Source of the DNA: Rhizodiscina lignyota
Taxonomy: Eukaryota; Ascomycota; Dothideomycetes; Aulographales; Rhizodiscinaceae
Direction of reading: 5' to 3'
Length of the DNA: 64,000 nt
Assembly: GCA_010015805.1 (NCBI GenBank)
Contig: ML978124.1
Coordinates: 1,488,001 to 1,552,000, forward strand
The position numbers and the translations under genes are program-made. Positions 1 to 10,127 of the stretch are shown here, one piece after another (position 1 is the stretch's first letter; each line of letters starts with the position of its first letter). The notes under the pieces were generated by a model that was given only the letters and a program-made list of their open reading frames with translations, had not been told where the DNA came from and searched no databases.

Positions 1-2697
1 ATTTGATCATCAAGGCCACGACCGGCAACAAACTGCAATACTTGGACCTTGGATCGCAGAGCGCGGGCCAACGAGTCAAGGGGTTCTTTTCTGATATCCT
101 TACATACTGGGTGCTATATTCAAACTTGATCCCTCTCAGTTTGTTCGTGACTCTGGAAATTGTCAAGTATGCGCAAGCGTTTATGATTAACACAGATTTG
201 GACATTTATTACGATCCAACAGACACGCCCGCCAACTGTCGAACATCATCTCTCGTTGAAGAATTGGGTCAGGTCGAGTACATTTTCTCCGACAAAACTG
301 GGACATTGACTTGCAACATGATGGAATTCAAACAATGCTCCATCGCTGGACTGCAATACGCTGACGAGGTTCCCGAGGACCGAAGAGCTACGGTACAAGA
401 CGGCGTGGAGCTGGGGATACATGACTTTAAGCGGCTGAAAGAGAACACTCAGAATCATCCGACAAGGGAGATCATCGAACAATTCCTTACGCTGTTGAGT
501 GTTTGCCACACCGTTATTCCAGAGCGAAATGAGAAATCATCAAAGATCAAGTACCAGGCCGCATCGCCAGATGAAGGCGCTCTTGTCGAAGGTGCTGTTA
601 TGCTCGATTACCGATTCATCGCCAGGAAACCTCGCTCTGTTACCATTGACGTACTTGGCCAGCAGTTCGAGTTTGAGCTACTTGCGGTCAACGAGTTCAA
701 CTCAACCCGCAAGCGCATGTCGACTATTTTCCGATGCCCTGATGGCAAGATTCGGTGTTACTGCAAAGGTGCCGACACTGTTATCCTGGAGCGTCTGCAC
801 AAGGACAATCCATATGTCGAGACGACGCTGCAGCATCTTGAAGAATATGCAGCAGAAGGTCTGAGGACACTGTGTCTTGCAATGAGGGAAGTCCCGGAGC
901 AAGAGTTCCAGGAGTGGTTCCAGGTTTTCAATCAAGCCGCAACGACTGTTAGTGGCAACAGAGCGGAAGAGCTCGATAAAGCTGCTGAGATCATCGAGCA
1001 TGACCTCACTCTTCTCGGTGCAACGGCCATTGAAGACAAACTTCAAGATGGTGTGCCGGATACCATCCACACTCTTCAGACTGCTGGCATCAAAGTCTGG
1101 GTGTTGACGGGCGACCGGCAAGAGACTGCTATCAACATTGGCATGTCTTGCAAATTAATAAGTGAAGATATGACTCTGCTTATCGTGAACGAGGACAATG
1201 CGGCTGGAACAAGGGATAACCTCACGAAGAAACTTAACGCGATCCAAGGCCAAGCAACTGGCGGCATCGAGATGGAGACCCTTGCGCTCGTTATTGATGG
1301 GAAGAGCTTGACTTATGCGCTTGAGGCAGATCTGGAGAAGATGTTCCTTGATCTGGCAGTGATGTGCAAGGCCGTGATATGCTGGTACGTGTTCACTTGG
1401 TCAGTTTCAAAAACAATTGCTAATGAATTGCAGTCGTGTATCACCACTTCAGAAAGCACTGGTCGTCAAGCTTGTCAAGCGCCATCTCAAAGCAATCCTC
1501 CTCGCCATCGGAGACGGTGCCAACGACGTCTCCATGATCCAAGCCGCGCACGTTGGTATCGGTATTTCTGGTGTGGAAGGTCTTCAAGCAGCTCGAAGCG
1601 CAGATGTCGCCATTGCGCAATTTAGATATTTGAGGAAACTTTTGCTCGTGCATGGTGCTTGGAGCTACAGGCGCGTTAGCATAACGATCTTGTACAGCTT
1701 TTACAAGAACGTTGTGCTTTTCATGACACAATTCTGGGTAAGTCAATCCTACGACCGGCATCGCCATAATGACTAACAGCTCGTCCTTCACATAGTATGC
1801 CTTTCAAAATGGCTTTTCCGGTCAAGTCATCTACGAATCCTGGACATTGTCTTTCTACAATATCCTCTTCACCTCACTCCCACCTTTCGTCCTTGGTATT
1901 TTCGATCAATTTATCTCCGCTCGACTGCTGGACCGCTATCCACAGCTCTACCAGCTCAGTCAATCTGGCGTCTTCTTCAGGATGCATAGCTTTTTGTCAT
2001 GGGTCTTGAACGGCTTCTACCATTCTCTGATCCTTTACTGGTTCAGTGAAGCTTTCTTCTTAAACGACCTTCCGCAAGGCGATGGCAAAGTGGCTGGCCA
2101 CTGGGTGTGGGGTGGGGCTCTTTACACTGCTGCGTTAACAACGGCACTTGGAAAGGCCGCGCTTATTACGAATCTCTGGACCAAGTACACCGTTCTAGCA
2201 ATCCCTGGAAGCTTGGCCGTTTGGTTCATTTATCTGCCGATCTATGCAACTGTTGCCCCGAAGCTAGGATTCAGTACGGAATGGGCGGGTGTGCTTCCAA
2301 GGTTGTTCAGTAGTCCGGTCTTCTGGGTGATGATAGTAGTACTACCGGTACTATGCTTGCTGAGAGATATTGCGTGGAAGTATGCGAAGCGGATGTATTA
2401 CCCACAGGCTTACCATCACATCCAAGAGATCCAGAAATACAACATCCAGGACTACCGGCCAAGGTACGTTTGCCGATGCGCCTCTCCGTCATGGTTCGAA
2501 CAGGTTTACTGACTTCTTCATCTAGAATGGAGCAATTCCAAAAAGCTATCCGAAAAGTTCGCCAAGTGCAGCGCATGCGCAAGCAGCGTGGCTATGCCTT
2601 TTCGCAAACAGACGAGTCCCAAGCGCGCGTGCTGCAAGCGTACGATACAACGCGCGAACGTGGCAGATATGGCGAAATGGCCAGTTCGAGAAAATAG
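1..2697 (+). CDS. DRS2: P4-type phospholipid flippase, Drs2 group (5'-partial)
   Basis: The last 841 residues of a P4-ATPase, an integral membrane pump that moves aminophospholipids to the cytosolic leaflet, in the Drs2 family at the trans-Golgi. The 5' part lies outside the window. I join exons 3-1384, 1434-1737, 1796-2463 and 2526-2697; all introns are GT-AG and the sum is in frame. Visible in order are the phosphorylation motif DKTGTLT (Asp near fragment residue 97), the nucleotide-binding KGAD (about 255), TGDRQETA (about 369), the hinge GDGANDV (about 487), and six hydrophobic segments in the C-terminal third. The tail is basic ([14 protein letters not shown]) and polar, as in Drs2, where it is autoregulatory. 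Reading straight through the first intron gives a false stop near 1625, so that longer frame is not the protein. Confidence 0.93.
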
Positions 2698-3209
2698 CCA
2701 TCTGGCGGAAGAGTATATGCATTGTATCATAGGCTTGGCGTCTTCGGTTCCAAGGTGCGGACAGCGTGCCTGGGCGTTGTTTGTTTTCACTGCCAGATGT
2801 GGCAATGCGATGTGGATGTCGATAGGAATATGAGGTGACGATAGCTTAGTACGACTGGTTTTGCCGTGAATATCAGCTGTGGCATTGAGCCAATGCGGCT
2901 TCCAGCAACTTCATCTTTTATCATAACTCGTCACTTTAGGTTGGTTTTATTGGTTCTCAAATTAGCATGTGCGTTCGCCGTTGTGGTTGCCTTTTTGTCC
3001 AATCGCTCTTTACTTGTCAGCCGACGCCGGCGCGACTTGAACGTTCATCCATCCCCTCGATGAATATCGGGCCTCTTCGTCTTTTCGCATCCATTCTTCC
3101 ATTCAGAACATACGTTTGCATTACTTTGAACCGCTTTTACCATCGGTCGCTATTGCTTTTATCGAATCTACATCGGTCGTCGCGCCAAAATATATCGGGG
3201 AGACCGAAG
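2698..3209. other. Intergenic, flippase 3' end to F-box-like gene
   Basis: This holds the flippase 3' UTR and the promoter of the next plus-strand gene. The reading frame of that gene stays open upstream of my chosen start (from 2967), so a longer N-terminus cannot be excluded. No repeat or RNA gene is evident. Confidence 0.5.
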
Positions 3210-4349
3210 ATGACCTCGAACACGATCCATTCAGCGGCTCCCGCCAACGATTTCAGACTCTTGCGACTCCCTACAGAACTGCGCTGGATGATATATGAAT
3301 ATGTCCTTGGCAGGAGCGGCACATGGCTCGACTTGGATCCCTTCACGGGTCTGTCGAATCGCAGAAGCATCCTAATCCTCCTACATATATCTCGGGCTCT
3401 GCGCAGGGACATCCTTACCTCCTTCACGGTTGTAGGACATTTCTATTACAACTTTGCCCCCGCGAAGATTGATGAATCCCACTCACCACTCCACCATAGA
3501 CGACCCGTTGAACACAGTCGTTGCAGTTATCCAAGGAGCCCGCCCCTGGTGAAGGATGGAGTAACATTGCCCGACGCATGCCTCGGGAGCAATTCCGGAT
3601 TGCTCCAATTGTTTCTTGACTTCTCTAGTCAGCACCTCCAGATCCATTTGATGCACTGGCTTGCCTGTCCTTTGCGTGGTCCGCGAGACATGATCCTTGC
3701 CTTCTGTCGGATGCTGCGCCGGGAAATGCTGCAGCATAAGCAACAGGCGGTGTTCACAATTGGGATGGACGATTACTACGGACAAGGACACTTTTTTCAA
3801 GACTTTGGAAACGAGGCCTTTGGCCTGTGGAAGAGAGTCGAGGGTATGTTCATCTGTCTCCCCGCACACCGAGCGCTATGGCCAAAATATCTTGAGTCTC
3901 GGAAATTCCCTCTGAATAGGACGACTCGCCACGGTATCGAGTTCCTTCGACTACAGACTGATTATGGGGAGGTCGACGATGGGGAGGTCAACAATGGAGT
4001 GGTCGAAAATGGCGAGGGCGACAATGGGGGAGACGACACTGGGGGAAACGACAATGGGGGATACGACACTGGGGGGAACGACAATGGGGAGGACGACGGC
4101 GGTGAGGAAAGCGATGAGGAAACCGAGGAGGCTGTTTGGCGCCGGGATGAGGCCGGATTTACAAGCATGGGAGTGTGGAGGACGAGCGGTGGAAGAAGGG
4201 TGTTCGAGCCCCGATACGCAGTGCTGGATGAGGATGTTATGCAACCCTGGGACGAGTACTGTCACGAAAAGGGTTTACTCTATTCCTCGGCTAGAGTACC
4301 CTGGGTCAGGCTTGCCAGGAAACCTCTCATCAAGAGTTATACTCTGTGA
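3210..4349 (+). CDS. F-box-like orphan with pentapeptide repeat
   Basis: A single-exon protein of 379 residues from the chosen ATG. I chose it because the conserved part begins just after it; an in-frame ATG at 3060 and a frame open to 2967 are alternatives. Residues about 14-40 (FRLLRLPTELRWMIYEYVLG) match the short F-box-like/2EXR motif common in large fungal orphan families, in which LPxELRxxIYxxxL is typical. Those proteins are assumed to be adaptor-like, but most have no known function. The middle resembles the usual globular part of such proteins (conserved Trp and Pro). Residues about 251-300 are an acidic Asp/Asn/Gly repeat encoded by a 15-nt minisatellite, followed by an acidic run and a C-terminal segment rich in Trp and Tyr. 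Function is unknown; the coding call itself is fairly secure. Confidence 0.72.
   Translation: MTSNTIHSAAPANDFRLLRLPTELRWMIYEYVLGRSGTWLDLDPFTGLSNRRSILILLHISRALRRDILTSFTVVGHFYYNFAPAKIDESHSPLHHRRPVEHSRCSYPRSPPLVKDGVTLPDACLGSNSGLLQLFLDFSSQHLQIHLMHWLACPLRGPRDMILAFCRMLRREMLQHKQQAVFTIGMDDYYGQGHFFQDFGNEAFGLWKRVEGMFICLPAHRALWPKYLESRKFPLNRTTRHGIEFLRLQTDYGEVDDGEVNNGVVENGEGDNGGDDTGGNDNGGYDTGGNDNGEDDGGEESDEETEEAVWRRDEAGFTSMGVWRTSGGRRVFEPRYAVLDEDVMQPWDEYCHEKGLLYSSARVPWVRLARKPLIKSYTL
3960..4109 (+). repeat. In-frame 15-nt minisatellite, ten units
   Basis: Ten consecutive 15-nt units, each close to GACAATGGGGGAGAC, encode pentapeptides of the form [D/N]-x-G-[E/G]-x (for example DDGEV, DNGGD, DTGGN). Because the unit length is a multiple of three and the unit lacks stops in most frames, several other frames, on both strands, are also open here. 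Those are artefacts of the repeat. Confidence 0.9.
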
Positions 4350-4705
4350 TTTTCGTGCACGGCAAATCGGAGCGATGCGAAGGGTAGTATACACTCTTCT
4401 GACACTACAAGTCGTGTTGTTAAAGCTGTTCGCTCTCGGTAAAAACTTCTGTTCCTTTTCTCAGGTCATCCGAGTTTTACTTGCCTCTAGAGTAAGTGCA
4501 TTGCGCACTCATTCGCCTAAGCATGAGAAGGATCATTCGATTTGATGTGTAGTGTTCCGCAACACGCCGCGACCAGGCGTGGAAATATACTTCCAACCCC
4601 ACGAGTCCGTCGTCCAGTTAACATACATTGAGAGCGAATTACACGACATTCTGGAAGGCCATGAATTCAGCAGACTTGCCTACCAGAGTCCACTCCCAAG
4701 CCAGT
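4350..4705. other. Convergent intergenic spacer
   Basis: Spacer between two genes that converge, so it should hold two 3' UTRs. I see no gene or repeat in it. Confidence 0.5.
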
Positions 4706-7700
4706 TCAAAAGTTCCTCGGGCCCACCAACGTCTTTGCCTCCACCCAGACTTCCACCTCCACCGTCACACCTTCAGTGCCCTTTTGTTTGACCTCAACTC
4801 GCTCCCGAAATAGCCCAGACGACCCCTCTAACGCCTCTAGCGCCTCGGCCAGAGCCTTCCTCCTAGCTTCTCGATGGTTGATATCGTCAATCTTCCGCGG
4901 CCTTTCCCCACACTCCACATTCAGCAAGCGATCAGACGCGTCCTTATTAGCTTGACCAAGTATCGTGTACGCCCCATCCAGCACCTCCTCGTTCACTTCC
5001 TTCGTCACATGCTCCGCAAACATTGGGTCCTCGGAATCTTCCGCTGCCGTTGTGGTCGTTGTCCGTTGGTGGATAAGGTAGATCGTCTTCTTATACCAGC
5101 CAAGCTTGGAATCCGGCTTAATGCCCTCGTGTTGGAGGCGCAGCTGTCGTTGTACGCGGACGCAGAATCCACTGCCGTCCTGTAGTTCAATAACATGGTT
5201 GTAAAGGCCGTCAGAGTCCCACTCGATGAGTGACTTGCGATAATTTGTCCCTGGGCCTATGCCAAAACGAGCGGATCCAGCTTCCTTGGACGCTGCTGTG
5301 TTTGCTTCTCTGACGCTAGTGAATCCATTCTTCTGTCCACATTGGAGCCACTCGTCCGTCGGGATCGCATCAGCGCCTGGCGCGGCCCATGTCTTCCTTT
5401 CTATTCGGTAGACCCAATGATAGGCGTCCGGGTCGGTGATGGGAGAGTCCTCGCGCGAGAAGCCACACTCCTCCTCATATTGCCTTTCATCTTCCTCCAA
5501 TTGCTCTTTCCGCAGCTCCTCATAGTATGCCTTGACAGCCGCATTGTTCATTTGCTTGCCACCCGTTGATGGACGCACCGAAGGTTTGATTTGTCGCGGA
5601 AGTGGCTCCTCCGCCTTTTCCGCCGGCAGTAAGTTACTAGAATATTCATCATTAAACTCGATAGCTTGGCCATCGTGCGCTTGCGAACCGTCGTCCGCGA
5701 CATCGCCTATCTGTCTTCTGTGTACAGTCGATGTACTCAGTCTGGCTAGTTTCTCCTTTGCGTTCTTGTACCTCTTCCTAATCTCCGATTCGGTGACTTG
5801 CTCGCCGGTCGCGTCTCTGAGCTTGAACTGACATCCATGGACTGTAATTCCAGAATCGCGCCATGCAACAATCTTTCGCTCGATATTGGTGATGAGTCCA
5901 CTCTGGAGACCACTCTGAAGGGTGCGCAGAATATCCACGCGTGGGAGAGTACTCTGCGGAACTTCTTCTTTCTCTGGAAGCAGCGCGGCTTGGAGAGCAG
6001 CCGCAGCTTCAGGATCGGAGATTGGCATTCCAGCGTTAGCAGCACTGATTGATAGCACTTTGCGATTGGTCTGCAACCATTTCTGCCCATCTGTCCGTGC
6101 TGGTCCCTTCCTCCCGGCCGCATTCTTGCCCTTGCTCTTCGACCCATTGGTAACCTTTTCCGCGCGTCTTTCCATGTCATCTCCACCTCTGCGAGTGCCA
6201 TAGTTCAGTGCCACTGGAGGAATGCCTAGGTTGGCGCCAATCGCATACCATTGAGAAACAAGGTCCTTCTGCGAGCTCTGAGCAACGGCCGCTGTGTCAC
6301 CCTTCTGAGCATCTGCATGATGCTCTGTTGGATCCTTCTCAACATTGTCGCTCTTTTCCAGATTTTGGTGTTCGTCTGCTGCTGGCTTCTCGTCCATGAT
6401 GTCGTCTTGACTTGGCTGTTCCGGCTCATTAGCATTCTTGGCGTCCTTGGATTGCAACTGTTCCACTTCAAGGACAGGCTGGCCATGTACAGAGCTGCTC
6501 TCCTCTGGAGGTTGACTGGGTCCAGAGAAGAGATCATCATGTTGGTCGTCGATCTCTCTCAATTCCTCTGCAACATTGGATTCTCCAAGCGGAGCCGTAG
6601 ATTTTTCACATTCACCATTCAACTCCTCTTGCTCTGGGCTATCCTTCCGGCCACTTTGTGATGGTTCAGCATCCTCTGCACGCTGTCTCACACGCTCATC
6701 GAACGCACGCTTTTTCGCCTGTTTCTCCCCAAGAGCTTCCAAACCCGCCTTGTCAATTACCTGTTTTGTCGTTACGAATTCTTGTACGACTGGTGGTAGT
6801 GGAGCTGGGGTGCTTGGCTGATCGTTCACAACTAGATATTGGCTGGGGAAATGTCGGCGTCGAGGGACTGGTGGTAGTGGAGTTGGAGAATGTAGCTGAT
6901 CGACCAAAACTGGATATTGGCTCGGAAATTGTCGGCGTCGAGGGACGTTGTATTGAGGTTCCGGCACTTCCGACTCAGAAGAACTGTCAACCACAAATGG
7001 TCCTTTAGAATCTATTTGGTGGGAAGGTAGACGGGAAGGCTGTGCCTGCGTAGCGACGTCTCGCTGCCACTGCTTGATGCGTCTCGTCGGTGATGGTGAT
7101 CTCACATCTTCATACCTCCTTTTAAAATGCTGTTGTCCGGTAGTGTTGTCACTCCCGCCTTCTTCCTTGACTCTAGGAGTTTCCCGTGCATGTCCAGAGA
7201 CATGGTTACATGGGATGCTAAGAAAGCGGCAATGACAGGAAAGCCCTTGCTTCTGCTTATGTCGTGCGCGAGAAGAGTCATGCGTAGGTCTGAAGGGGCT
7301 CAACGACTCAGGCCTAGAAGTTGGTGCACCTTCCTCATCGCCTGACACTGTAAGGTCGATAAATTGCTCAGCCATTCCGGGTTGATCCCAGCGGCCGGAG
7401 AATGACTCCATGTGGTGAACGTTCGGAGATGGGGGAAGAGGGTTTGAATGCAGATGATGTTGTCGTCCGTAACTTTGGGTATATCCTGGGGGTGGATTTC
7501 TATTTTGAAAGTTGGAAGAGGAAGAATTGGGGTTGTGTTGCTCGGATACTGCCGGGGGAGAGGGGGGATTGATGTTGTGTTGCTCTGGCACTACGAGCCG
7601 AGCACGGAAAAGGTCGTTAGCGGTGAGTTGATTTGGTTTGGAATCGACTTGAAGATAGTCTGAATTAAGTTCTGGGGAAGCATCTGGAGGATTGAAGCGA

Positions 7701-8068
7701 TCGTGGGGGTGTGAGTGTTTGGTTCCGGATGAGGGCTGAGCGGGAGTGACTTGGTTTCGCTTATGAAGGAGTTGACGGTCCCGAGAAGGTTGCATGGGTG
7801 CAGGAGAGCGGCGAAGAAGTGAAGCTCTGGCTGCTAGACGCTGGCCGATCGCAGTCTGGGGACCATGTTGCGGTGCCCGCTTCCTCATCTTGTTGCGCTG
7901 TACCTTTGAATTATTGTACGTGTTCAGGATATCATCTGCCTCCGTAAGAATAATGATATTTTGTTTTTCTCTTTGAAGCTCTCTCTGGATCTCGTTAAGC
8001 TGGTTCTGGAGTTGTTTAGTACGGCTTCGGTGGTTGTAGAGTTTGAAAGCCGCTTGATTGATAGGCAT
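4706..8068 (-). CDS. Large orphan protein, 1120 residues, mostly disordered
   Basis: A single uninterrupted frame of 1120 codons starting at an ATG; I do not recognise the family. Residues about 13-55 form a likely coiled coil (QLQNQLNEIQRELQREKQN). Residues about 60-640 are Pro/Ser/Gln/Glu rich and look disordered, with two tandem 26-residue copies at about 376-427 (each with PRRR-F-SQY). Residues about 640-780 are basic with a helical block (RKRYKNAKEKLARL). Residues about 880-1010 are the most globular part, with many aromatic residues (HWVYRIERKTWA, SLIEWDSDGLYNHVIEL, KLGWYKKTIYLI). A short Glu-rich C-terminus follows. Basic clusters (RNKMRKR, FKRRYED) would suit a nuclear protein, but that is inference. 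No catalytic motif is visible. Confidence 0.75.
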   Translation of the reverse strand: MPINQAAFKLYNHRSRTKQLQNQLNEIQRELQREKQNIIILTEADDILNTYNNSKVQRNKMRKRAPQHGPQTAIGQRLAARASLLRRSPAPMQPSRDRQLLHKRNQVTPAQPSSGTKHSHPHDRFNPPDASPELNSDYLQVDSKPNQLTANDLFRARLVVPEQHNINPPSPPAVSEQHNPNSSSSNFQNRNPPPGYTQSYGRQHHLHSNPLPPSPNVHHMESFSGRWDQPGMAEQFIDLTVSGDEEGAPTSRPESLSPFRPTHDSSRARHKQKQGLSCHCRFLSIPCNHVSGHARETPRVKEEGGSDNTTGQQHFKRRYEDVRSPSPTRRIKQWQRDVATQAQPSRLPSHQIDSKGPFVVDSSSESEVPEPQYNVPRRRQFPSQYPVLVDQLHSPTPLPPVPRRRHFPSQYLVVNDQPSTPAPLPPVVQEFVTTKQVIDKAGLEALGEKQAKKRAFDERVRQRAEDAEPSQSGRKDSPEQEELNGECEKSTAPLGESNVAEELREIDDQHDDLFSGPSQPPEESSSVHGQPVLEVEQLQSKDAKNANEPEQPSQDDIMDEKPAADEHQNLEKSDNVEKDPTEHHADAQKGDTAAVAQSSQKDLVSQWYAIGANLGIPPVALNYGTRRGGDDMERRAEKVTNGSKSKGKNAAGRKGPARTDGQKWLQTNRKVLSISAANAGMPISDPEAAAALQAALLPEKEEVPQSTLPRVDILRTLQSGLQSGLITNIERKIVAWRDSGITVHGCQFKLRDATGEQVTESEIRKRYKNAKEKLARLSTSTVHRRQIGDVADDGSQAHDGQAIEFNDEYSSNLLPAEKAEEPLPRQIKPSVRPSTGGKQMNNAAVKAYYEELRKEQLEEDERQYEEECGFSREDSPITDPDAYHWVYRIERKTWAAPGADAIPTDEWLQCGQKNGFTSVREANTAASKEAGSARFGIGPGTNYRKSLIEWDSDGLYNHVIELQDGSGFCVRVQRQLRLQHEGIKPDSKLGWYKKTIYLIHQRTTTTTAAEDSEDPMFAEHVTKEVNEEVLDGAYTILGQANKDASDRLLNVECGERPRKIDDINHREARRKALAEALEALEGSSGLFRERVEVKQKGTEGVTVEVEVWVEAKTLVGPRNF
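6789..6944 (-). repeat. Two tandem 78-nt units inside the orphan gene
   Basis: Units 6789-6866 and 6867-6944 share a frame-preserving 78-nt (26-codon) pattern. Both begin ACTGGTGGTAGTGGAG on the plus strand and end GTCGGCGTCGAGGG, with scattered substitutions between. This is a diverged internal duplication. Confidence 0.85.
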
Positions 8069-8779
8069 ATTTATACGTGATCAATCCGCCGATAAGTGTG
8101 CAGGTGGCCAAAATAGCCTGATTATGAAATGAGATTGAAGTAGTAGGAAGCCTCTGCACTTATTGCGCACGCTTTTGATCGGGGGCTACCAAAGACTTGA
8201 GAAATATATGTTAAGAGATTCAAGATTGGGAAGGAGAGAAATGGCACAAGAAGGCAACCGCACGGCATGCAATCAGAGACAATTCGGTCACGCTTCACAT
8301 CATGTGGACTATTAAGTATGGTTTAGAACCTCTATCTTGTATTACGGGAAAGGACATGAGACTTAGTCTAAGGATATGGTTGCAATGGGATGCCAGCGGT
8401 GGCCCAAAGAGCCGAGGGACTCCTGGATATATATAAGCCATTAGATAAAATCATTGCACATGTCCTGTTTCAGCTTGGACTATTGAATAGCGGGTGGTAG
8501 TGGATCATGTGGGACAATGGACTTTGAGGCAAAGAGTTATGGTTTCTCAACGACAGAGGTCCACAAAGCGACCTGTCAGGACGGGACGGTCTTGGCGTGT
8601 CCAACGCAAACTTGCCAAGGAAAGTCATGCCCGCCCCGCCCCACTCTGCTCATTATCACTTTGCGAACTTTGTCGTCCAGTTTCCAATCCGAAGTGTAAA
8701 TGTCATGAGCCACAAACAACAGGTTAGTATCAATATTTCATATAATCAATATTTCATTGTGTTTTGCTTCTACCCGTTT
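8069..8779. other. Intergenic upstream of the orphan gene
   Basis: Contains the promoter side of the minus-strand orphan and the 3' flank of the hydrolase. A TATATATAAG element lies at 8428-8437 on the plus strand, and a short plus-strand ATG frame of 60 codons follows (8517-8699) that encodes four Cys in a 17-residue stretch. I cannot support that frame as a gene: it has no signal peptide and no recognisable domain. Confidence 0.4.
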
Positions 8780-9765
8780 TCAATCATGGTCGTTATACTT
8801 CTCGACAAACCGTAAAACAGCCTCGACAAATCCCTCTGGATTCTCCTCTGCACACCAGTGCCCACTGCCCTCCACGCTCGCCGCTTCGACGCGACTATAC
8901 ATCTCCCTCGCCTGACCTTCGGCGCTCTCGCACCATGGACTCTCCCTTCCTGCCAGCGCTAAACACGGCACCGAGCACTTCCCCTGCGCCTTGACCCGTT
9001 CAACGTTCGCGCGCGCATCTGCCTCGAAAGCACGATACGTGTCGAACCCACAGCGTAGTGCGCCAGCTTGGCTGTACTTGCGGACGTAATGTGCAATGTC
9101 CCCGTCGCCAATAGCGCCTGCGTTATGCGCGTGTCGCGCGTAGAAGTGCTCGAGGTACATTGCTTCGCGGCCGGCAACAAGAGCCTCGGGAAGATCAGGT
9201 TGCTGGTGGAAGGAGAAATGGAAGACTGCAGGGTCGTGTTTGATTGCGGAATAGGTGGACGTCCCTGGGAGAGGACATTCGCCGAAAATGACACTTTGTG
9301 TGAAGGAGGGGAATGAAGTGGCGAGGGCGTGGCTCACCATAGCGCCAATGTCGTGGCCAACAACTAATGAGCGTTAGCATGAGTGTAGAGAGGGCGCACC
9401 AATGGGAAAGCCGTACTGTGGGCGGGCTCCGCGATATCCAGATGCGTGGTCAGTAGGGCGTAGATGTCGGCAGCCATGCTAGTCTTGTGGAAGCCGTCGA
9501 GACCGCGCGGATGCGAGCTATCACCTGCGCCTCGGTAGTCAGGCGCGATGACCCGGTAGCCGGCATCGGCGAGGGGTGTGATAACGTGTCGGAACTGATA
9601 TGAAGTCTGGGGGAAGCCATGGATGAGGACAATGTTGCCCTTTGGGTGCGTTGTCTTGACGCAGTCGATGTACGCTAGGGTAACTTCGTCGGGCGTAGAG
9701 ACCTGGCCACTAATATGGGCATGACCGCGACGCCAGGCAGTGTCATCGTAGGCTCTTGCTGCCAT
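8780..9765 (-). CDS. Alpha/beta hydrolase, epoxide hydrolase/dehalogenase type
   Basis: A 310-residue soluble hydrolase from two exons, 9765-9417 and 9363-8780, with a 53-nt intron that splits an Ile codon just before the nucleophile elbow. The spliced sequence reads HIVGHDIGAMV. Asp121 in GHDIG is the nucleophile typical of epoxide hydrolases and fluoroacetate dehalogenases, which attack the substrate to form an alkyl-enzyme ester. The oxyanion motif HGFPQT is at about 49-54 and the likely catalytic His is 285 (SGHW). I chose the ATG at 9765 (context AAAATGG) over an in-frame frame opening at 9822. No signal peptide is seen. The exact substrate cannot be read from sequence; detoxification of small epoxides or haloacids is a family-level inference. 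A decayed copy of its central part lies just upstream. Confidence 0.88.
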
Positions 9766-9956
9766 TTTTGAACTACATTTAAGATAGCCAATTAGACCAC
9801 TTGTAACTCGTACAAAGCACAAGACAATTGGAGAACGTTAGAACGCCTTCTGAGGTGAAAAAGCATGATTTATCTTGTGTTCAACAGCAGGATGCTTTGA
9901 AATCAGCTTTGTTATTTTGTCGATATAGTGCTCGGGATGACGCTCGACGTGCCCTT

Positions 9957-9992
9957 TTCGAGCATCATATCGAGCGTCATTTCGAGCGTCAT
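9957..9992. repeat. Three tandem 12-nt units
   Basis: Three near-identical 12-mers, TTCGAGCATCAT, ATCGAGCGTCAT and TTCGAGCGTCAT, lie head to tail upstream of the hydrolase. They make a short open minus-strand frame (9838-10026) that I regard as an artefact. Confidence 0.8.
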
Positions 9993-10076
9993 TATGCCTA
10001 AGCCCGGTATCTCTATCACTTCTCAAGACACAAACACGAAAAGTATCGGAAAATTATCCGACGCATATTTACTTTC

Positions 10077-10127
10077 ACCATGGAGAAGCCGTAATGTGGA
10101 TAGGCTCCGCGATGCCCAGATGTGAAG
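10077..10127 (-). pseudogene. Decayed fragment of a second hydrolase copy
   Basis: About 50 bp here align with the plus-strand image of the hydrolase exon 1/intron border at about 9398-9450. Both contain CACCA-TGG, AAGCCGTA-TGTGG, GGCTCCGCGAT and CCAGATG in the same order and spacing, with roughly a quarter of positions changed. It has the orientation of the intact gene and sits about 310 bp from its start. I infer a remnant of a tandem duplicate, or a small ectopic copy. No longer open frame of the gene remains around it. Confidence 0.5.

Noticed and set aside
3-1625. Flippase read as one 540-codon frame ending at 1625
   Set aside because: After 1384 the frame leaves the family sequence. 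Splicing the 49-nt intron restores the conserved GDGANDV region.
3951-4545. Long frames on both strands over the minisatellite
   Set aside because: They arise because the 15-nt unit has no stop in several frames. Only the frame with the F-box-like start is protein-like outside the repeat.
9838-10026. Minus-strand 62-codon frame with Asp-Ala-Arg repeats
   Set aside because: It is generated by the three 12-nt tandem units and has no other support.
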